Positions 16,332 through 24,262 are shown, counted from the first letter of the stretch. The stretch: 37,457 nt of DNA from Patescibacteria group bacterium (GCA_030916965.1 JAUPVQ010000034.1:1-37457), one strand, 5' to 3'. Made by a program: numbers and translations. The notes: a model not told the origin generated them from the letters alone.

Positions 16332-17518
16332 AAAAATATAAGTTACATGCGTTTTTATTTGCATTTGCAATAATGTTTACTACATTTTCAGCTTTTGCTG
16401 AAGAGAGTAAGGACGGAGCACTTGTTCCATCTACACGAGAGGATATTAAAAACAAAAGAATGGAAGTAAAAGGTGAGTTCAAGCAAGAACGCGAAGATTT
16501 AGAGGATGAGCGCGAAGCCATGCGTGAAGGTATTAAAAATACTCGACTTGAGGGCAAGGAAGGTATAAAAGCTGAGAGAAAGAATTTCCAAGATGAGCGT
16601 AAGGACCTAAAAGAACAAAAAAAGGGTCAAGTAGCAGGTATTCGTCAAACAGCTGCAACTGAGGTTGCAAAATTGCGAGAAGATCTGAAAGCAAAAGTCG
16701 AGTCAGGTGAGATTAAAAAGGAAGATGCTTACAAGGAATTCAATGAAGCTGCAAAAAAAGAAAGAGAGCAAGCAAAGGAAGAAATCAAAAAAGCTAGAGA
16801 AGATTTTCAATCAACATTGAAAGAGAACAAAGATGATGTAGAAAGTGTTGTTAAAGAAAAGAGAGAGAGTCTCCTACAAGGTATTCAAGACAAAAGGGAG
16901 TTATTCAAAGAAGAATTTGAGGCAAAAAGAGAGGAAATGAAAGCCGAGCGTGAAGCAAACAAGGAAGCCTTTAAAAAAGATCTAGAGATAATAAAGGATC
17001 AAAATAAAAAGGTAAAAGTAGAGGATATTGCAAATAAGATTGATGAAGTAAATACAAAAATTACAGAAAGTTCATCTAAGTTGGTAGACAATCTAGAAGC
17101 AGTACTGATCAAGATTGAGTCTCGTGCCGACAAAGCAGCTGCTAATGGTGTAGATGTGTCTAACACACGCACATTGATAGCAAGTGCAGAGAGTGCAATA
17201 GCCTCTGCTCGTGCAGCAATCACAACACAAGCTGGTAAGGTCTATACTATTGATATAGTAGACGAGGCTACAGTAAAGGATACAATTAAGTCTACACGTG
17301 ATTTATTGCGTGCTGATGCAGAGGTTATGAAAGCAGCTATCAAGTCCGCTCACAAAGCTGTGAGAGCTTCTGCTGAATCATTAAAAGTAATTCCAAAAGT
17401 AGATGAACTCGAAGTTAAATCTTCAGAATCTAGTGAGGTATCAACTCCAGTTTCAGCAACAAACACAACAGAGACAGAAGCAAAAGTCGAAACAAATGAA
17501 CAAGCAACTACTAATTAA
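16328..17518 (+). CDS. Secreted, highly charged coiled-coil protein
   Basis: A 396-aa exported protein of unknown function. The signal peptide is residues 1-24 (LFAFAIMFTTFSAFA). About 35-230 is almost pure Glu/Lys/Arg heptad helix with degenerate repeats such as KxERxxxxDERxxxKE. A second helical region (about 235-355; DVSNTRTLIASAESAIASARAAI) looks more conserved, and the tail is Ser/Thr/Glu-rich and disordered. No enzyme motif or anchor is visible. The start overlaps the 20-aa leader ORF, and a small single-pass membrane protein follows after 11 nt and may be its partner. Confidence 0.7.
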   Translation: MKKYKLHAFLFAFAIMFTTFSAFAEESKDGALVPSTREDIKNKRMEVKGEFKQEREDLEDEREAMREGIKNTRLEGKEGIKAERKNFQDERKDLKEQKKGQVAGIRQTAATEVAKLREDLKAKVESGEIKKEDAYKEFNEAAKKEREQAKEEIKKAREDFQSTLKENKDDVESVVKEKRESLLQGIQDKRELFKEEFEAKREEMKAEREANKEAFKKDLEIIKDQNKKVKVEDIANKIDEVNTKITESSSKLVDNLEAVLIKIESRADKAAANGVDVSNTRTLIASAESAIASARAAITTQAGKVYTIDIVDEATVKDTIKSTRDLLRADAEVMKAAIKSAHKAVRASAESLKVIPKVDELEVKSSESSEVSTPVSATNTTETEAKVETNEQATTN

Positions 17519-17529
17519 TTTTAATCTAT

Positions 17530-17769
17530 ATGAATAAAAATAATACAATCATTTCAATTATAATCATTGTTGTGGCAGGGGTCATTGGGTATTTATTGTT
17601 CAAATATTTCCCTAAACAAGAGGAAGTTCAATCTCCAGTTCAGCAATTAGACACAGAGACACAAGCTGATACTACAACTTCAATCGATGAGAATTTGAAC
17701 TCTATTGATACCAATACTAGTACTGATGCAGACCTGAAAGCAATTGATGACCAGTTAAATAATCTTTAA
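17530..17769 (+). CDS. 79-aa single-pass membrane protein with acidic tail
   Basis: Not recognised. Residues 6-25 form one hydrophobic helix (IISIIIIVVAGVIGYLLFKYF). The rest is a soluble, low-complexity Asp/Thr/Ser/Asn segment without Cys or Trp, probably outside the cell. Short repeats NLNSIDTNT and DLKAIDDQL suggest weak helical pairing. It lies 11 nt after the secreted coiled-coil gene and is followed by a terminator, so the leader ORF, the coiled-coil protein and this one form a three-gene unit. A membrane tether for the coiled-coil partner is a guess. Confidence 0.6.
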   Translation: MNKNNTIISIIIIVVAGVIGYLLFKYFPKQEEVQSPVQQLDTETQADTTTSIDENLNSIDTNTSTDADLKAIDDQLNNL

Positions 17770-17779
17770 TTCTTTCAGT

Positions 17780-17810
17780 AAAATCCCCTCTATAAACGAG
17801 GGGATTTTAT
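17780..17810 (+). terminator. Intrinsic terminator
   Basis: Perfect 11-bp stem AAAATCCCCTC/GAGGGGATTTT with a 7-nt loop. Confidence 0.85.
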
Positions 17811-17812
17811 GT

Positions 17813-17818
17813 TATAAT
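17813..17818 (+). promoter_or_regulatory. -10 box TATAAT, leaderless arrangement
   Basis: TGT-TATAAT, six nt, then ATG 17825. It abuts the preceding terminator, leaving no recognisable -35. Confidence 0.75.
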
Positions 17819-17824
17819 AACGGG

Positions 17825-18379
17825 ATGGATATTTTAGCACACACACTTTGGGCCAACTATGGGGTTCGTATCGCCAATAAGAAAATTAAAGATAACAATA
17901 AAAAAATCCCAAAAATTAAAGTTTTTTGGACATCATTCTTTGGGATTTTTCCAGATTTATTTGCTTTTACTATTCCATTTGTAATTGGAATATATAGTAT
18001 TTTAATTACAGGTGAATCATTTAGTTCTATGAGGTCACATCATGGGCCTGTTGGTGGTTTGAATATTGCTGGGACATTATATCAATACAGCCATAGTCTG
18101 GTAATATGGGCGACAGTTTTTATAATTATTTGGTTTTTGTACAAGCGGCCACGCTTCGAACTATTTGGCTGGCTGCTACATATACTCATAGATATTCCAT
18201 CACACGCAATAGAGTTTTATCCTACACCATTTTTATTTCCGTTTTCAGAATACAGATTCCCATATGGTGTATCTTGGGGTAATAAGTACTATATGATTAT
18301 TAATTATTCTCTACTATTGATAGTTAGTATTTATATGATAGTAAAATATAGTAAGCACAAGAAAAATGTCCGAAAATAA
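17825..18379 (+). CDS. YdjM-like (DUF457) membrane-bound metal-dependent hydrolase family protein
   Basis: A 184-aa polytopic membrane protein with about four helices. His and Asp residues sit at membrane edges in the pattern of the LexA-regulated YdjM family: DILAHTLW at the start, GIFPDLFAF, YSHSLVIW and LLHILIDIPSH. These would bind a divalent metal. The reaction and substrate are unknown for the family. The 3' end overlaps the flavoprotein gene by 14 nt, so they are co-translated. No LexA box is seen here, unlike E. coli ydjM. Confidence 0.75.
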   Translation: MDILAHTLWANYGVRIANKKIKDNNKKIPKIKVFWTSFFGIFPDLFAFTIPFVIGIYSILITGESFSSMRSHHGPVGGLNIAGTLYQYSHSLVIWATVFIIIWFLYKRPRFELFGWLLHILIDIPSHAIEFYPTPFLFPFSEYRFPYGVSWGNKYYMIINYSLLLIVSIYMIVKYSKHKKNVRK

Positions 18380-19616
18380 ATACGACACTATAGTAGTAGG
18401 TGGAGGAGCTTCCGGCTTGATGGCTTGTGGCCGACTTGCCGAGCAAGGCTATAGGGTGTTGCTTGTCGAGAAGAATAAAAAGCTTGGCGAGAAGTTGAGG
18501 ATTTCTGGCGGGGGACGATGCAATATCACCAATGGTGAAAAGGATATTCACAAATTCGTCGCTACGTATGGCAAGAAGGGCAAATTTCTTTATTCAGTTT
18601 TCGACCAGTTCAGCCCAGCCGACACTTTCAAATTTTTTGAATCTCGAGGTTTACCACTTGTGATCCAAGCGCGCCAAAGAGCATTCCCAAATACTGAACG
18701 AGCAGAGGATGTAGTAAAATTAATGGAGAATTATGCCCAAGGTGGGAAGGTAACTATCAAGACAGGTTCGCCTGTCACACGTATACATTCCGAGAATAAT
18801 TTAATTACTGGTATAAGCTGTGGCAAAAATTTATATACTGCCAAGGATTATATTTTTGCCACAGGGGGAGTCTCACACCCCGAGACAGGTTCAACAGGTG
18901 ATGGATTCAAATGGCTGAGAGATCTGGGTCACAATATAGCAGAGCCTACGCCATCTATCGTTCCATTGGCCACAAACGAGAGCTGGAGTCATGAGCTCGC
19001 AGGAGTGTCACTCTCATTTATGAAAATTACATTTTTTGTGGAAGGCAAAAAAGCATTTTCAAAAACAGGCAAAATTCTTTTTACCCATTTTGGATTATCT
19101 GGGCCATTGATTCTCAATAGCGCAACAAAAGTATCGGATCTACTATATGATGGGCAAGTTACAGCGAAGATTGATGCATATCCCGATACAGACCTAGGTG
19201 CCCTAGATAAAAGACTCGTTGCAATTTTTGATATAAATAAAAATAAAATTCTTAAAAATATCGTAAAAGAATTTACCCCAGAAGGAACTCATAAAGGTAT
19301 ACTTATGCTATTGGCAGACAAAATTGATTTGGAAAAGAAAGTTCATTCCATAAGTCGCGATGAGCGCAAGCTGATTGTACATTTATTGAAAGCTTTGCCA
19401 CTTACAATTGACGGATTGATGGGATTCGACCGTGCTGTAATAGCAGATGGTGGGGTACCGCTGGAGGAAATAGACATGCGTACAATGCGATCCACAATAA
19501 TAAATAATCTTTATATAACAGGAGATTTACTTCACATTAATCGCCCATCAGGTGGATTCTCTTTGCAGTTAATCTGGAGCACAGGTTATGTGGCAGGTAG
19601 TCATGCAGGCATTTAA
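18366..19616 (+). CDS. NAD(P)/FAD-dependent oxidoreductase, HI0933/BaiN family
   Basis: A 416-aa flavoprotein. The Rossmann FAD-binding motif is VVGGGASGLMA near residue 10, followed by the family block KLRISGGGRCNITN (about 40-55). FATGGVSHPETGSTGDGF lies near 165-180, FTHFGLSGPLIL near 240, and the C-terminal FAD contact GGFSLQLIWSTGYVAG near 395. Family members reduce varied substrates and the physiological one is mostly unknown. It shares 14 nt with the YdjM-like gene. A rhodanese with its own promoter follows. Confidence 0.9.
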   Translation: MSENKYDTIVVGGGASGLMACGRLAEQGYRVLLVEKNKKLGEKLRISGGGRCNITNGEKDIHKFVATYGKKGKFLYSVFDQFSPADTFKFFESRGLPLVIQARQRAFPNTERAEDVVKLMENYAQGGKVTIKTGSPVTRIHSENNLITGISCGKNLYTAKDYIFATGGVSHPETGSTGDGFKWLRDLGHNIAEPTPSIVPLATNESWSHELAGVSLSFMKITFFVEGKKAFSKTGKILFTHFGLSGPLILNSATKVSDLLYDGQVTAKIDAYPDTDLGALDKRLVAIFDINKNKILKNIVKEFTPEGTHKGILMLLADKIDLEKKVHSISRDERKLIVHLLKALPLTIDGLMGFDRAVIADGGVPLEEIDMRTMRSTIINNLYITGDLLHINRPSGGFSLQLIWSTGYVAGSHAGI

Positions 19617-19619
19617 TGC

Positions 19620-19625
19620 TATAAT
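19620..19625 (+). promoter_or_regulatory. -10 box TATAAT, leaderless arrangement
   Basis: TGC-TATAAT lies 6 nt before ATG 19632. Confidence 0.75.
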
Positions 19626-19631
19626 TATTTT

Positions 19632-19865
19632 ATGATTTATATAGATGTCCGTACAAAAGGTGAATATGATAGTGGTCACAAAGATGGCGCACTCAATCAC
19701 GATATTATGGAGATGATGGAAGGCAAGTTCCCAAACCTCCCAAAAGATTCCGAAATAATCTTGTATTGCGAATCTGGCAACCGCTCAATGATGGCCAAGG
19801 GCATGATGGAAGGTGTAGGTTTTACAAATATTACCAACGGCGGTAGCTATAGTGATGTAGCTTAA
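19632..19865 (+). CDS. Single-domain rhodanese
   Basis: A compact 77-aa sulfurtransferase domain. It begins YIDVRTKGEYDSGH, and the active-site loop is YCESGNRS with the sulfur-carrying Cys near residue 50. The protein is about 20-25 aa shorter than usual, with reduced N- and C-terminal helices. It has its own leaderless promoter in the 15-bp gap after the flavoprotein gene. A role in sulfur transfer or redox repair is plausible; no partner is evident in the neighbourhood except possibly cysteine synthase 3 kb away. Confidence 0.9.
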   Translation: MIYIDVRTKGEYDSGHKDGALNHDIMEMMEGKFPNLPKDSEIILYCESGNRSMMAKGMMEGVGFTNITNGGSYSDVA

Positions 19866-19871
19866 TAGTGG

Positions 19872-19877
19872 TATAAT
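19872..19877 (+). promoter_or_regulatory. -10 box TATAAT, leaderless arrangement
   Basis: TGG-TATAAT, six nt, ATG 19884. Confidence 0.75.
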
Positions 19878-19883
19878 ATTTAT

Positions 19884-20462
19884 ATGAAAAAATGGTTAAT
19901 TATAGTTGTATCTGTAGTTTTAGTATTAATTGTTTTTAGATATCAAACATTTTTTGTCTACGTAAACGGTAGTGATATTTGTTATATGCAACCAATGACA
20001 GATTATATAAAAGGTGATGATGGGGTGACCAGAGCGTACCAAAATAATTATATGGTTGTTGAATCAAAAGGTGTTATAAATTTCATTTTCCCATATTCCA
20101 AAACTACCTACACCCCAAACCCAGACGGCAAATTATCTTGTAATACAAATGTTATCGATGAAAAAAAAGTTGAAAATGAGGATGCTCCAGTCAAAGATGT
20201 AATATTAGATGTAAAATTACCGAACACTAAGGTTACCACCACATACATGTGTGACAATAAGGTAAAAATTGTGGAGGAGCAGGATTCGCCTTCTTTGCCA
20301 CCTCGGATTTCTTATTCACGAGTTAGCGACAATGCTGGAATAGCTTATTATGGAGACATGGGTGCATATATTAGGCCTGAATATTTCAGTATTGATAGGG
20401 CACAAATTGAGCAAGGTTATAGCTTTAATGAAATAAATTTTTGTAAGTATTTGAAAAACTAA
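19884..20462 (+). CDS. Membrane-anchored hypothetical protein
   Basis: Not recognised. The 192-aa protein has an N-terminal membrane anchor or uncleaved signal (residues 4-20, LIIVVSVVLVLIVF). An outside domain follows with four cysteines (DICYM, LSCNT, YMCDN, INFCKY) that could form two disulfides. The predicted fold is mostly beta, with Pro/Tyr-rich stretches such as FPYSKTTYTPNPDG. It is a monocistronic unit with a clear leaderless promoter and no obvious terminator. Absence of known motifs means no function can be proposed. Confidence 0.65.
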   Translation: MKKWLIIVVSVVLVLIVFRYQTFFVYVNGSDICYMQPMTDYIKGDDGVTRAYQNNYMVVESKGVINFIFPYSKTTYTPNPDGKLSCNTNVIDEKKVENEDAPVKDVILDVKLPNTKVTTTYMCDNKVKIVEEQDSPSLPPRISYSRVSDNAGIAYYGDMGAYIRPEYFSIDRAQIEQGYSFNEINFCKYLKN

Positions 20463-20495
20463 AATCCCTCCCTTATTAAATAATTTATTTTGTGG

Positions 20496-20501
20496 TAAAA
20501 T
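20496..20501 (+). promoter_or_regulatory. -10 box TAAAAT, leaderless arrangement
   Basis: TGG-TAAAAT, six nt, ATG 20508. Confidence 0.7.
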
Positions 20502-20507
20502 ATATTT

Positions 20508-20762
20508 ATGAAGCACTTATATAGAAGCATAGATAATCGAATATTTTCAGGTATCTTGGGAGGTTTAGGGGAGTATTACAATATAGACCCAGTTGTTTTG
20601 CGCGCTGCTTATGTATTACTAACTATTATGACAGGTATTATCCCATGTATTTTAGCTTATTTTATCTGTACATTTATCATACCCCAAAGGCCACTTCCAC
20701 CAATACACGAAGCTAAAGTTAAGGATAAGGCTGAGCCTGTAGATGTAGAAAATAATAATTAA
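20508..20762 (+). CDS. PspC-domain membrane protein
   Basis: An 84-aa PspC (phage shock protein C-like) protein. The typical start KHLYRSIDNRIFSGILGGLGEYYNIDPVVLRAAYVLL is followed by one or two hydrophobic helices (about 31-58, GIIPCILAYFICTFIIP) and a charged tail. In other bacteria PspC domains sense or respond to envelope stress. No pspA or pspB is present here, so a stand-alone role is likely. It is separated from tspO by 14 nt and probably shares its transcript. Confidence 0.9.
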   Translation: MKHLYRSIDNRIFSGILGGLGEYYNIDPVVLRAAYVLLTIMTGIIPCILAYFICTFIIPQRPLPPIHEAKVKDKAEPVDVENNN

Positions 20763-20776
20763 ATAGATAAATAATT

Positions 20777-21175
20777 ATGGACAAAGCATACAATTGGTAC
20801 AGCACATTAATCAGGCCAACATGGGCGCCACCAAGCTATTTATTCGGTCCGGTATGGAGTGTGCTATATGTTCTGATTGCAATTTCGTTTGGCAAAGTTT
20901 TTATAATGTTCTCTCAAAAGAAATTGCCATTTATTGTAGTCCTACCTTTCATCTTGAATCTATTTTTTAATTTTATATTTACATATTTACAATTCGGACT
21001 CAAAAATAATTTACTCGCGGCAATAGATATAGTTCTAGTATTGACTACAATAATTTGGCTTATGATTGCAATTTATCCGTATGTTAAGTGGGTAACTTAC
21101 ATTCAAATACCATACTTACTCTGGGTATCTTTTGCCACAGTTTTGCAACTCACTATTACATATTTGAATAGATAA
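20777..21175 (+). CDS. tspO: TspO/MBR family tryptophan-rich sensory protein
   Basis: A 132-aa membrane protein with five helices. The signature WYSTLIRPTWAPPSYLFGPVWSVLY at the N-terminus is diagnostic, and Trp residues recur in later helices (WLMIAIYPYVKWV, LLWVSF). TspO binds porphyrins and can photodegrade them or regulate tetrapyrrole flow; here, without any haem pathway in view, the ligand is uncertain. It lies 14 nt after the PspC gene and suggests a small envelope-stress operon. Confidence 0.92.
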   Translation: MDKAYNWYSTLIRPTWAPPSYLFGPVWSVLYVLIAISFGKVFIMFSQKKLPFIVVLPFILNLFFNFIFTYLQFGLKNNLLAAIDIVLVLTTIIWLMIAIYPYVKWVTYIQIPYLLWVSFATVLQLTITYLNR

Positions 21176-21213
21176 AGCTTTTTTTCTCTATTGTTAAATC
21201 ATTTAAATAATGC

Positions 21214-21231
21214 TAATTTTATATCAAAAGG
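21214..21231 (+). promoter_or_regulatory. Promoter -10 and Shine-Dalgarno for murQ
   Basis: TGC-TAATTT (21214-21219) is a possible -10. AAAAGG (21226-21231) lies six nt before ATG 21238 and is one of the few believable Shine-Dalgarno sites in the window. Confidence 0.45.
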
Positions 21232-21237
21232 TATATT

Positions 21238-22071
21238 ATGAGCAAAAAAATAAATTTAAATGAAATTTCAACCGAAAAAAGCTCTAATTATAACAATTTA
21301 GAGAACATGAGCGTTAATGATATTTTGTACAATATCAACAACGAGGACCAAATTGTTCCTATGACTATAAAGAAATCTATTCCAGCAATTGCAACTCTAA
21401 TAGAGAAGTGTATTGCAGTGCTAAAGAATGGAGGAAGGATCTTCTATATTGGCTCAGGTACTAGTGGCCGACTAGGTATTGTAGATGCCAGCGAATGTCC
21501 ACCAACATACGGTGTGGACCCTGGTGTGGTAATAGGTATTATCGCCGGTGGTGATAGTGCTATTCGTAAATCCATAGAAGGTGCTGAGGATAGCTTGATC
21601 CAAGGTTATAGAGATTTGAAAGCTCATAAAATAAATCCACACGATATCGTCATAGGTATATCAGCCAGTGGCCGTACACCCTATGTTGTGGGAGCTTTGA
21701 AAAAATGCCAAGAAAAAAATATTGCTACTGGATGCATTGTTTGTAGCAGTAATAGTATTGTATCTACTTATTCAGATTATCCGATAGAGGTAATTGTCGG
21801 ACCCGAATTCGTTACAGGTAGTACACGGATGAAGGCAGGCACAGCTGAGAAGTTGGTCTTGAACATGATTACAACTACCTCCATGATTTGTACTGGTCAT
21901 GTTGAAGGTAATAGGATGATAGATATGCAGTTGAGCAATTCTAAATTGACCGAAAGGGGAATTAAGACAGTAATGGAAAAGACACAACTCTCATACTCTA
22001 ATGCTAAAAAGTTGTTAGAAATAAATGACAACAAAATCCGAAAAGCTCTTGAAAGCTTTAGAAAAAAATAA
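21238..22071 (+). CDS. murQ: N-acetylmuramic acid 6-phosphate etherase
   Basis: Cleaves the lactyl ether of MurNAc-6-phosphate to give GlcNAc-6-phosphate and lactate during cell-wall recycling. The SIS fold carries GSGTSGRLGIVDASE with general base Glu86, SASGRTPYVVGAL, and the family-specific FVTGSTRMKAGTAEK. At 277 aa it is slightly short, mainly at the C-terminus. No MurNAc transporter, kinase (anmK) or nagA/nagB is seen nearby. It stands alone between its own promoter and a terminator. Confidence 0.95.
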   Translation: MSKKINLNEISTEKSSNYNNLENMSVNDILYNINNEDQIVPMTIKKSIPAIATLIEKCIAVLKNGGRIFYIGSGTSGRLGIVDASECPPTYGVDPGVVIGIIAGGDSAIRKSIEGAEDSLIQGYRDLKAHKINPHDIVIGISASGRTPYVVGALKKCQEKNIATGCIVCSSNSIVSTYSDYPIEVIVGPEFVTGSTRMKAGTAEKLVLNMITTTSMICTGHVEGNRMIDMQLSNSKLTERGIKTVMEKTQLSYSNAKKLLEINDNKIRKALESFRKK

Positions 22072-22074
22072 ATT

Positions 22075-22107
22075 AAACCTTACTGTCTAAACGGATAGTA
22101 AGGTTTT
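22075..22107 (+). terminator. Intrinsic terminator after murQ
   Basis: Ten-bp stem AAACCTTACT/AGTAAGGTTT around a 12-nt loop, then TATTTAT. Confidence 0.8.
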
Positions 22108-22139
22108 ATTTATATATGAAATATAAGCCCGTTTTATGG

Positions 22140-22145
22140 TATAAT
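22140..22145 (+). promoter_or_regulatory. Extended -10 TGG-TATAAT
   Basis: Start expected near 22152, giving a 33-nt A/T-rich leader to ATG 22185. Here the gene is not leaderless. Confidence 0.65.
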
Positions 22146-22184
22146 ATACACAGTTAATTATTAATTAGTGTAGATAATAAATAT

Positions 22185-22658
22185 ATGAAAAAGCTTCTCA
22201 TGATTTCGTCAGTGTTTGCGATAGTCGCAGGTGTTATTTTAGTAGCAGGTGGTGTGTGGGGTATAACTTTTACTTACAAGAATATTGCACAGGAGAAAAT
22301 TGAAACTCCAGAAGATGCAAAAATTCCAAAAGCATCTGTACGTGGACCGATGACGCTTATGGCGCAGTCCGATATTATTCGTGAACATACACTCAAGACA
22401 ACAGGTGGCAAGACATATGCCGAGATGCCACGCCAAATTGCAAAAGTAGATGCAGAGGGCAAACCAGTTCTAGATGACAAAGGTGCACCTGTCATGGGGC
22501 CAAACACAGCTCGTGATATGTGGATCACAGCTACAAGTCTTACTACAGCATTACACTTAGCAGTATTCTCATATGTATTCTCTGGCTTGGTAATTTTGTT
22601 TGGATTAATCTCATTTTGGACTGGTATCGTTTTCTGTAAGCTAAGTACTAAGGCTTAA
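22185..22658 (+). CDS. Two-helix conserved membrane protein, function unknown
   Basis: A 157-aa protein with helices at about 5-28 and 123-150. Between them is an extracytoplasmic segment containing PKASVRGPMTLMAQSDIIREHTLKTTGGKTYAEMPR. This pattern (VxGPxxxxAQADxIxxHxLxxTxGxTYAEL) occurs in membrane proteins of Actinobacteria and other groups that are sometimes mislabelled aromatic ring-opening dioxygenase; nothing enzymatic is visible. The segment DAEGKPVLDDKGAPVMGPNTAR precedes the second helix. It lies 6 nt before cysteine synthase and shares its transcript. Confidence 0.7.
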   Translation: MKKLLMISSVFAIVAGVILVAGGVWGITFTYKNIAQEKIETPEDAKIPKASVRGPMTLMAQSDIIREHTLKTTGGKTYAEMPRQIAKVDAEGKPVLDDKGAPVMGPNTARDMWITATSLTTALHLAVFSYVFSGLVILFGLISFWTGIVFCKLSTKA

Positions 22659-22664
22659 TATAAT

Positions 22665-23555
22665 ATGAAGAACACATTAGCTTCTCTTATTGGTAATACA
22701 CCAATGGTTAAAATTAGTGATAAGTTGTATGCGAAATTGGAGACAACTAATCCAAGCGGTAGTATCAAAGACCGTATGGCATTGGCCATTATCGAAGAAG
22801 CAGAGAGGCGTGGGGAATTAAAGGAGGGCGCGACAATTGTCGAAGCTACAAGTGGCAACACTGGTATTGCACTTTCTATGATTGCCGCTGAGCGTGGCTA
22901 CAAAATGATTGTGGTCATGCCAAGTAATATGAGTATTGAACGCAAGAAGATGATTCGAGGTTTTGGTGCAGAAATTGTCGAAGTTGGTCCGAGTGATTTC
23001 GCAGGAGCTGTTGCCAAGCGCGACGAGCTCGTAAAGGAGCTAGGCGCATTCAACCCAAACCAATTCGAGAATCCCGACAATACATATTGCCATTACAAGA
23101 CTACTGGCCAAGAAATTATCAAGCAGATTGCTGAGTTAGCACCAGGGCAAACAATTTCTGCAATTGTGGCTGGTACTGGCACTGGTGGTACATTAATGGG
23201 TATAAGCCGTGCATTGAAAGAGAAATTCCCAAATGTTCAAACTATTGCAGTGGAGCCTACAGAATCGCAAGCGATGCTTGGGGGACCACTTGGTCCTCAT
23301 GGTATTCAAGGTATTGGAGACGGATTTATTCCACCAATTGTTGATATGAGCTTGGTAGATAGTGTCATTGCTGTTTCGACAGAGGAATCTCTTGCTCGTC
23401 GAGCTCGATTAGCAAAAGAGTGCGGATTATTTGTTGGTGTGAGTGCTGGAGCAAATGTATTGTCTGCTGAGAAGTATATCGAGAAGGAAAATCCAGAGGG
23501 TATAGTTGTGACAATTCTATGTGATCGCGGAGAACGCTATCTAAGCATGGAATAA
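22665..23555 (+). CDS. cysK: Cysteine synthase (O-acetylserine sulfhydrylase)
   Basis: PLP enzyme joining sulfide to O-acetylserine to form cysteine. The PLP lysine is K35 in NPSGSIKDRMA. TSGNTGIALSM is the substrate loop, VAGTGTGGTLMG binds the PLP phosphate, and the C-terminus ends with the typical VTILCDRGERYLS. At 296 aa it lies between CysK and CysM in size. No serine acetyltransferase is visible in the window. TATAAT directly abuts the ATG, too close to act as its promoter, so the gene is read from upstream. Confidence 0.93.
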   Translation: MKNTLASLIGNTPMVKISDKLYAKLETTNPSGSIKDRMALAIIEEAERRGELKEGATIVEATSGNTGIALSMIAAERGYKMIVVMPSNMSIERKKMIRGFGAEIVEVGPSDFAGAVAKRDELVKELGAFNPNQFENPDNTYCHYKTTGQEIIKQIAELAPGQTISAIVAGTGTGGTLMGISRALKEKFPNVQTIAVEPTESQAMLGGPLGPHGIQGIGDGFIPPIVDMSLVDSVIAVSTEESLARRARLAKECGLFVGVSAGANVLSAEKYIEKENPEGIVVTILCDRGERYLSME

Positions 23556-23560
23556 TAAGT

Positions 23561-23566
23561 TATAAT
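23561..23566 (+). promoter_or_regulatory. -10 box TATAAT, leaderless arrangement
   Basis: TATAAT, six nt, ATG 23573; supports the reality of the 45-aa gene. Confidence 0.7.
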
Positions 23567-23572
23567 TATATT

Positions 23573-23710
23573 ATGAAAAAAGTAACAAAAAAAGTTGTAA
23601 AAGTAAAAAAGGAAATAGTGCATGTATTAAATGATGCAAGTCACATCAAAAAGGAATTTGCAGTCAAGCACCCACCCAATCTTAAGCCAAAAGGTAAAAG
23701 AGCAAAGTAG
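23573..23710 (+). CDS. 45-aa lysine-rich small protein
   Basis: Too short for the ORF track. The sequence begins MKKVTKKVVKVKKEIVHV and ends PPNLKPKGKRAK, with about one third Lys/Arg. A -10 box at the leaderless distance supports expression. The gene ends 3 nt before the ATG of the YgjP-like gene, so it may also help translate that gene. The charge suggests nucleic-acid or ribosome binding; no family is recognised. The Lys/Val-rich start resembles the tail of the zinc-ribbon protein encoded 0.6 kb downstream. Confidence 0.6.
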   Translation: MKKVTKKVVKVKKEIVHVLNDASHIKKEFAVKHPPNLKPKGKRAK

Positions 23711-23713
23711 ATA

Positions 23714-24238
23714 ATGATACCCTATATTATCAAATCCAACTCAAGATCAAAAAGCTTGCGCATATCTGTGCATGTCGATGGTTCTGTTGTGGTTACCAAA
23801 CCAAAGAGAATTTCTAATTTACAAGCAAGATTTCTAGTTGCAAGAAGAGAAAGTTGGATAAAAGAAAAAATAGATGAATTGAGCAAGAAGCCAAAGAAAT
23901 TATTGGCTCATTATTCGGTGCAAGATTACAAAGAAAATAGGCAAAAAGCTTACGAAATAGTCTGGAACAAAGTTCTACATTACAACAAATTTTACAAATA
24001 TGATGTAGGTACAATTTATATAAGAAATCAAAAAACAAGATGGGGAAGTTGCAGTGGTAAAAAGAATCTTAATTTCAATTACAAAATTGTTTTCCTTCCA
24101 GAGGAATTGCAGGATTATATTATAGTTCATGAGCTTTGCCATTTAAAAGAGATGAATCACAGTAGTAGATTCTGGGCAAATGTTGCATTACAAATACCTG
24201 ATTATAAAGATAGAAGAAAAATAATTAAGTTGTACTAG
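23714..24238 (+). CDS. YgjP-like zinc metallopeptidase (M48/DUF45 family)
   Basis: A 174-aa cytoplasmic protein of the YgjP/WLM group. The zinc site is VHELCHLKEMNHSSRFW (HExxH plus downstream His), near residues 138-155, and the family block KTRWGSCSGKKNLNFNY lies about 25 aa before it. The N-terminal strand region (SKSLRISVHVDGSVVVTKPKRIS) is also typical. Family members often lie beside type I restriction systems or stand alone; the substrate is unknown. It is separated by 3 nt from the small basic ORF upstream. Confidence 0.88.
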   Translation: MIPYIIKSNSRSKSLRISVHVDGSVVVTKPKRISNLQARFLVARRESWIKEKIDELSKKPKKLLAHYSVQDYKENRQKAYEIVWNKVLHYNKFYKYDVGTIYIRNQKTRWGSCSGKKNLNFNYKIVFLPEELQDYIIVHELCHLKEMNHSSRFWANVALQIPDYKDRRKIIKLY

Positions 24239-24262
24239 CTTGCATTTACGACTTAAAAATGC

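Noticed and set aside
22659-22664. TATAAT directly before the cysK ATG as a promoter
   Set aside because: There is no space between the hexamer and the ATG, so transcription would begin inside the gene; coupling with the upstream gene explains expression.
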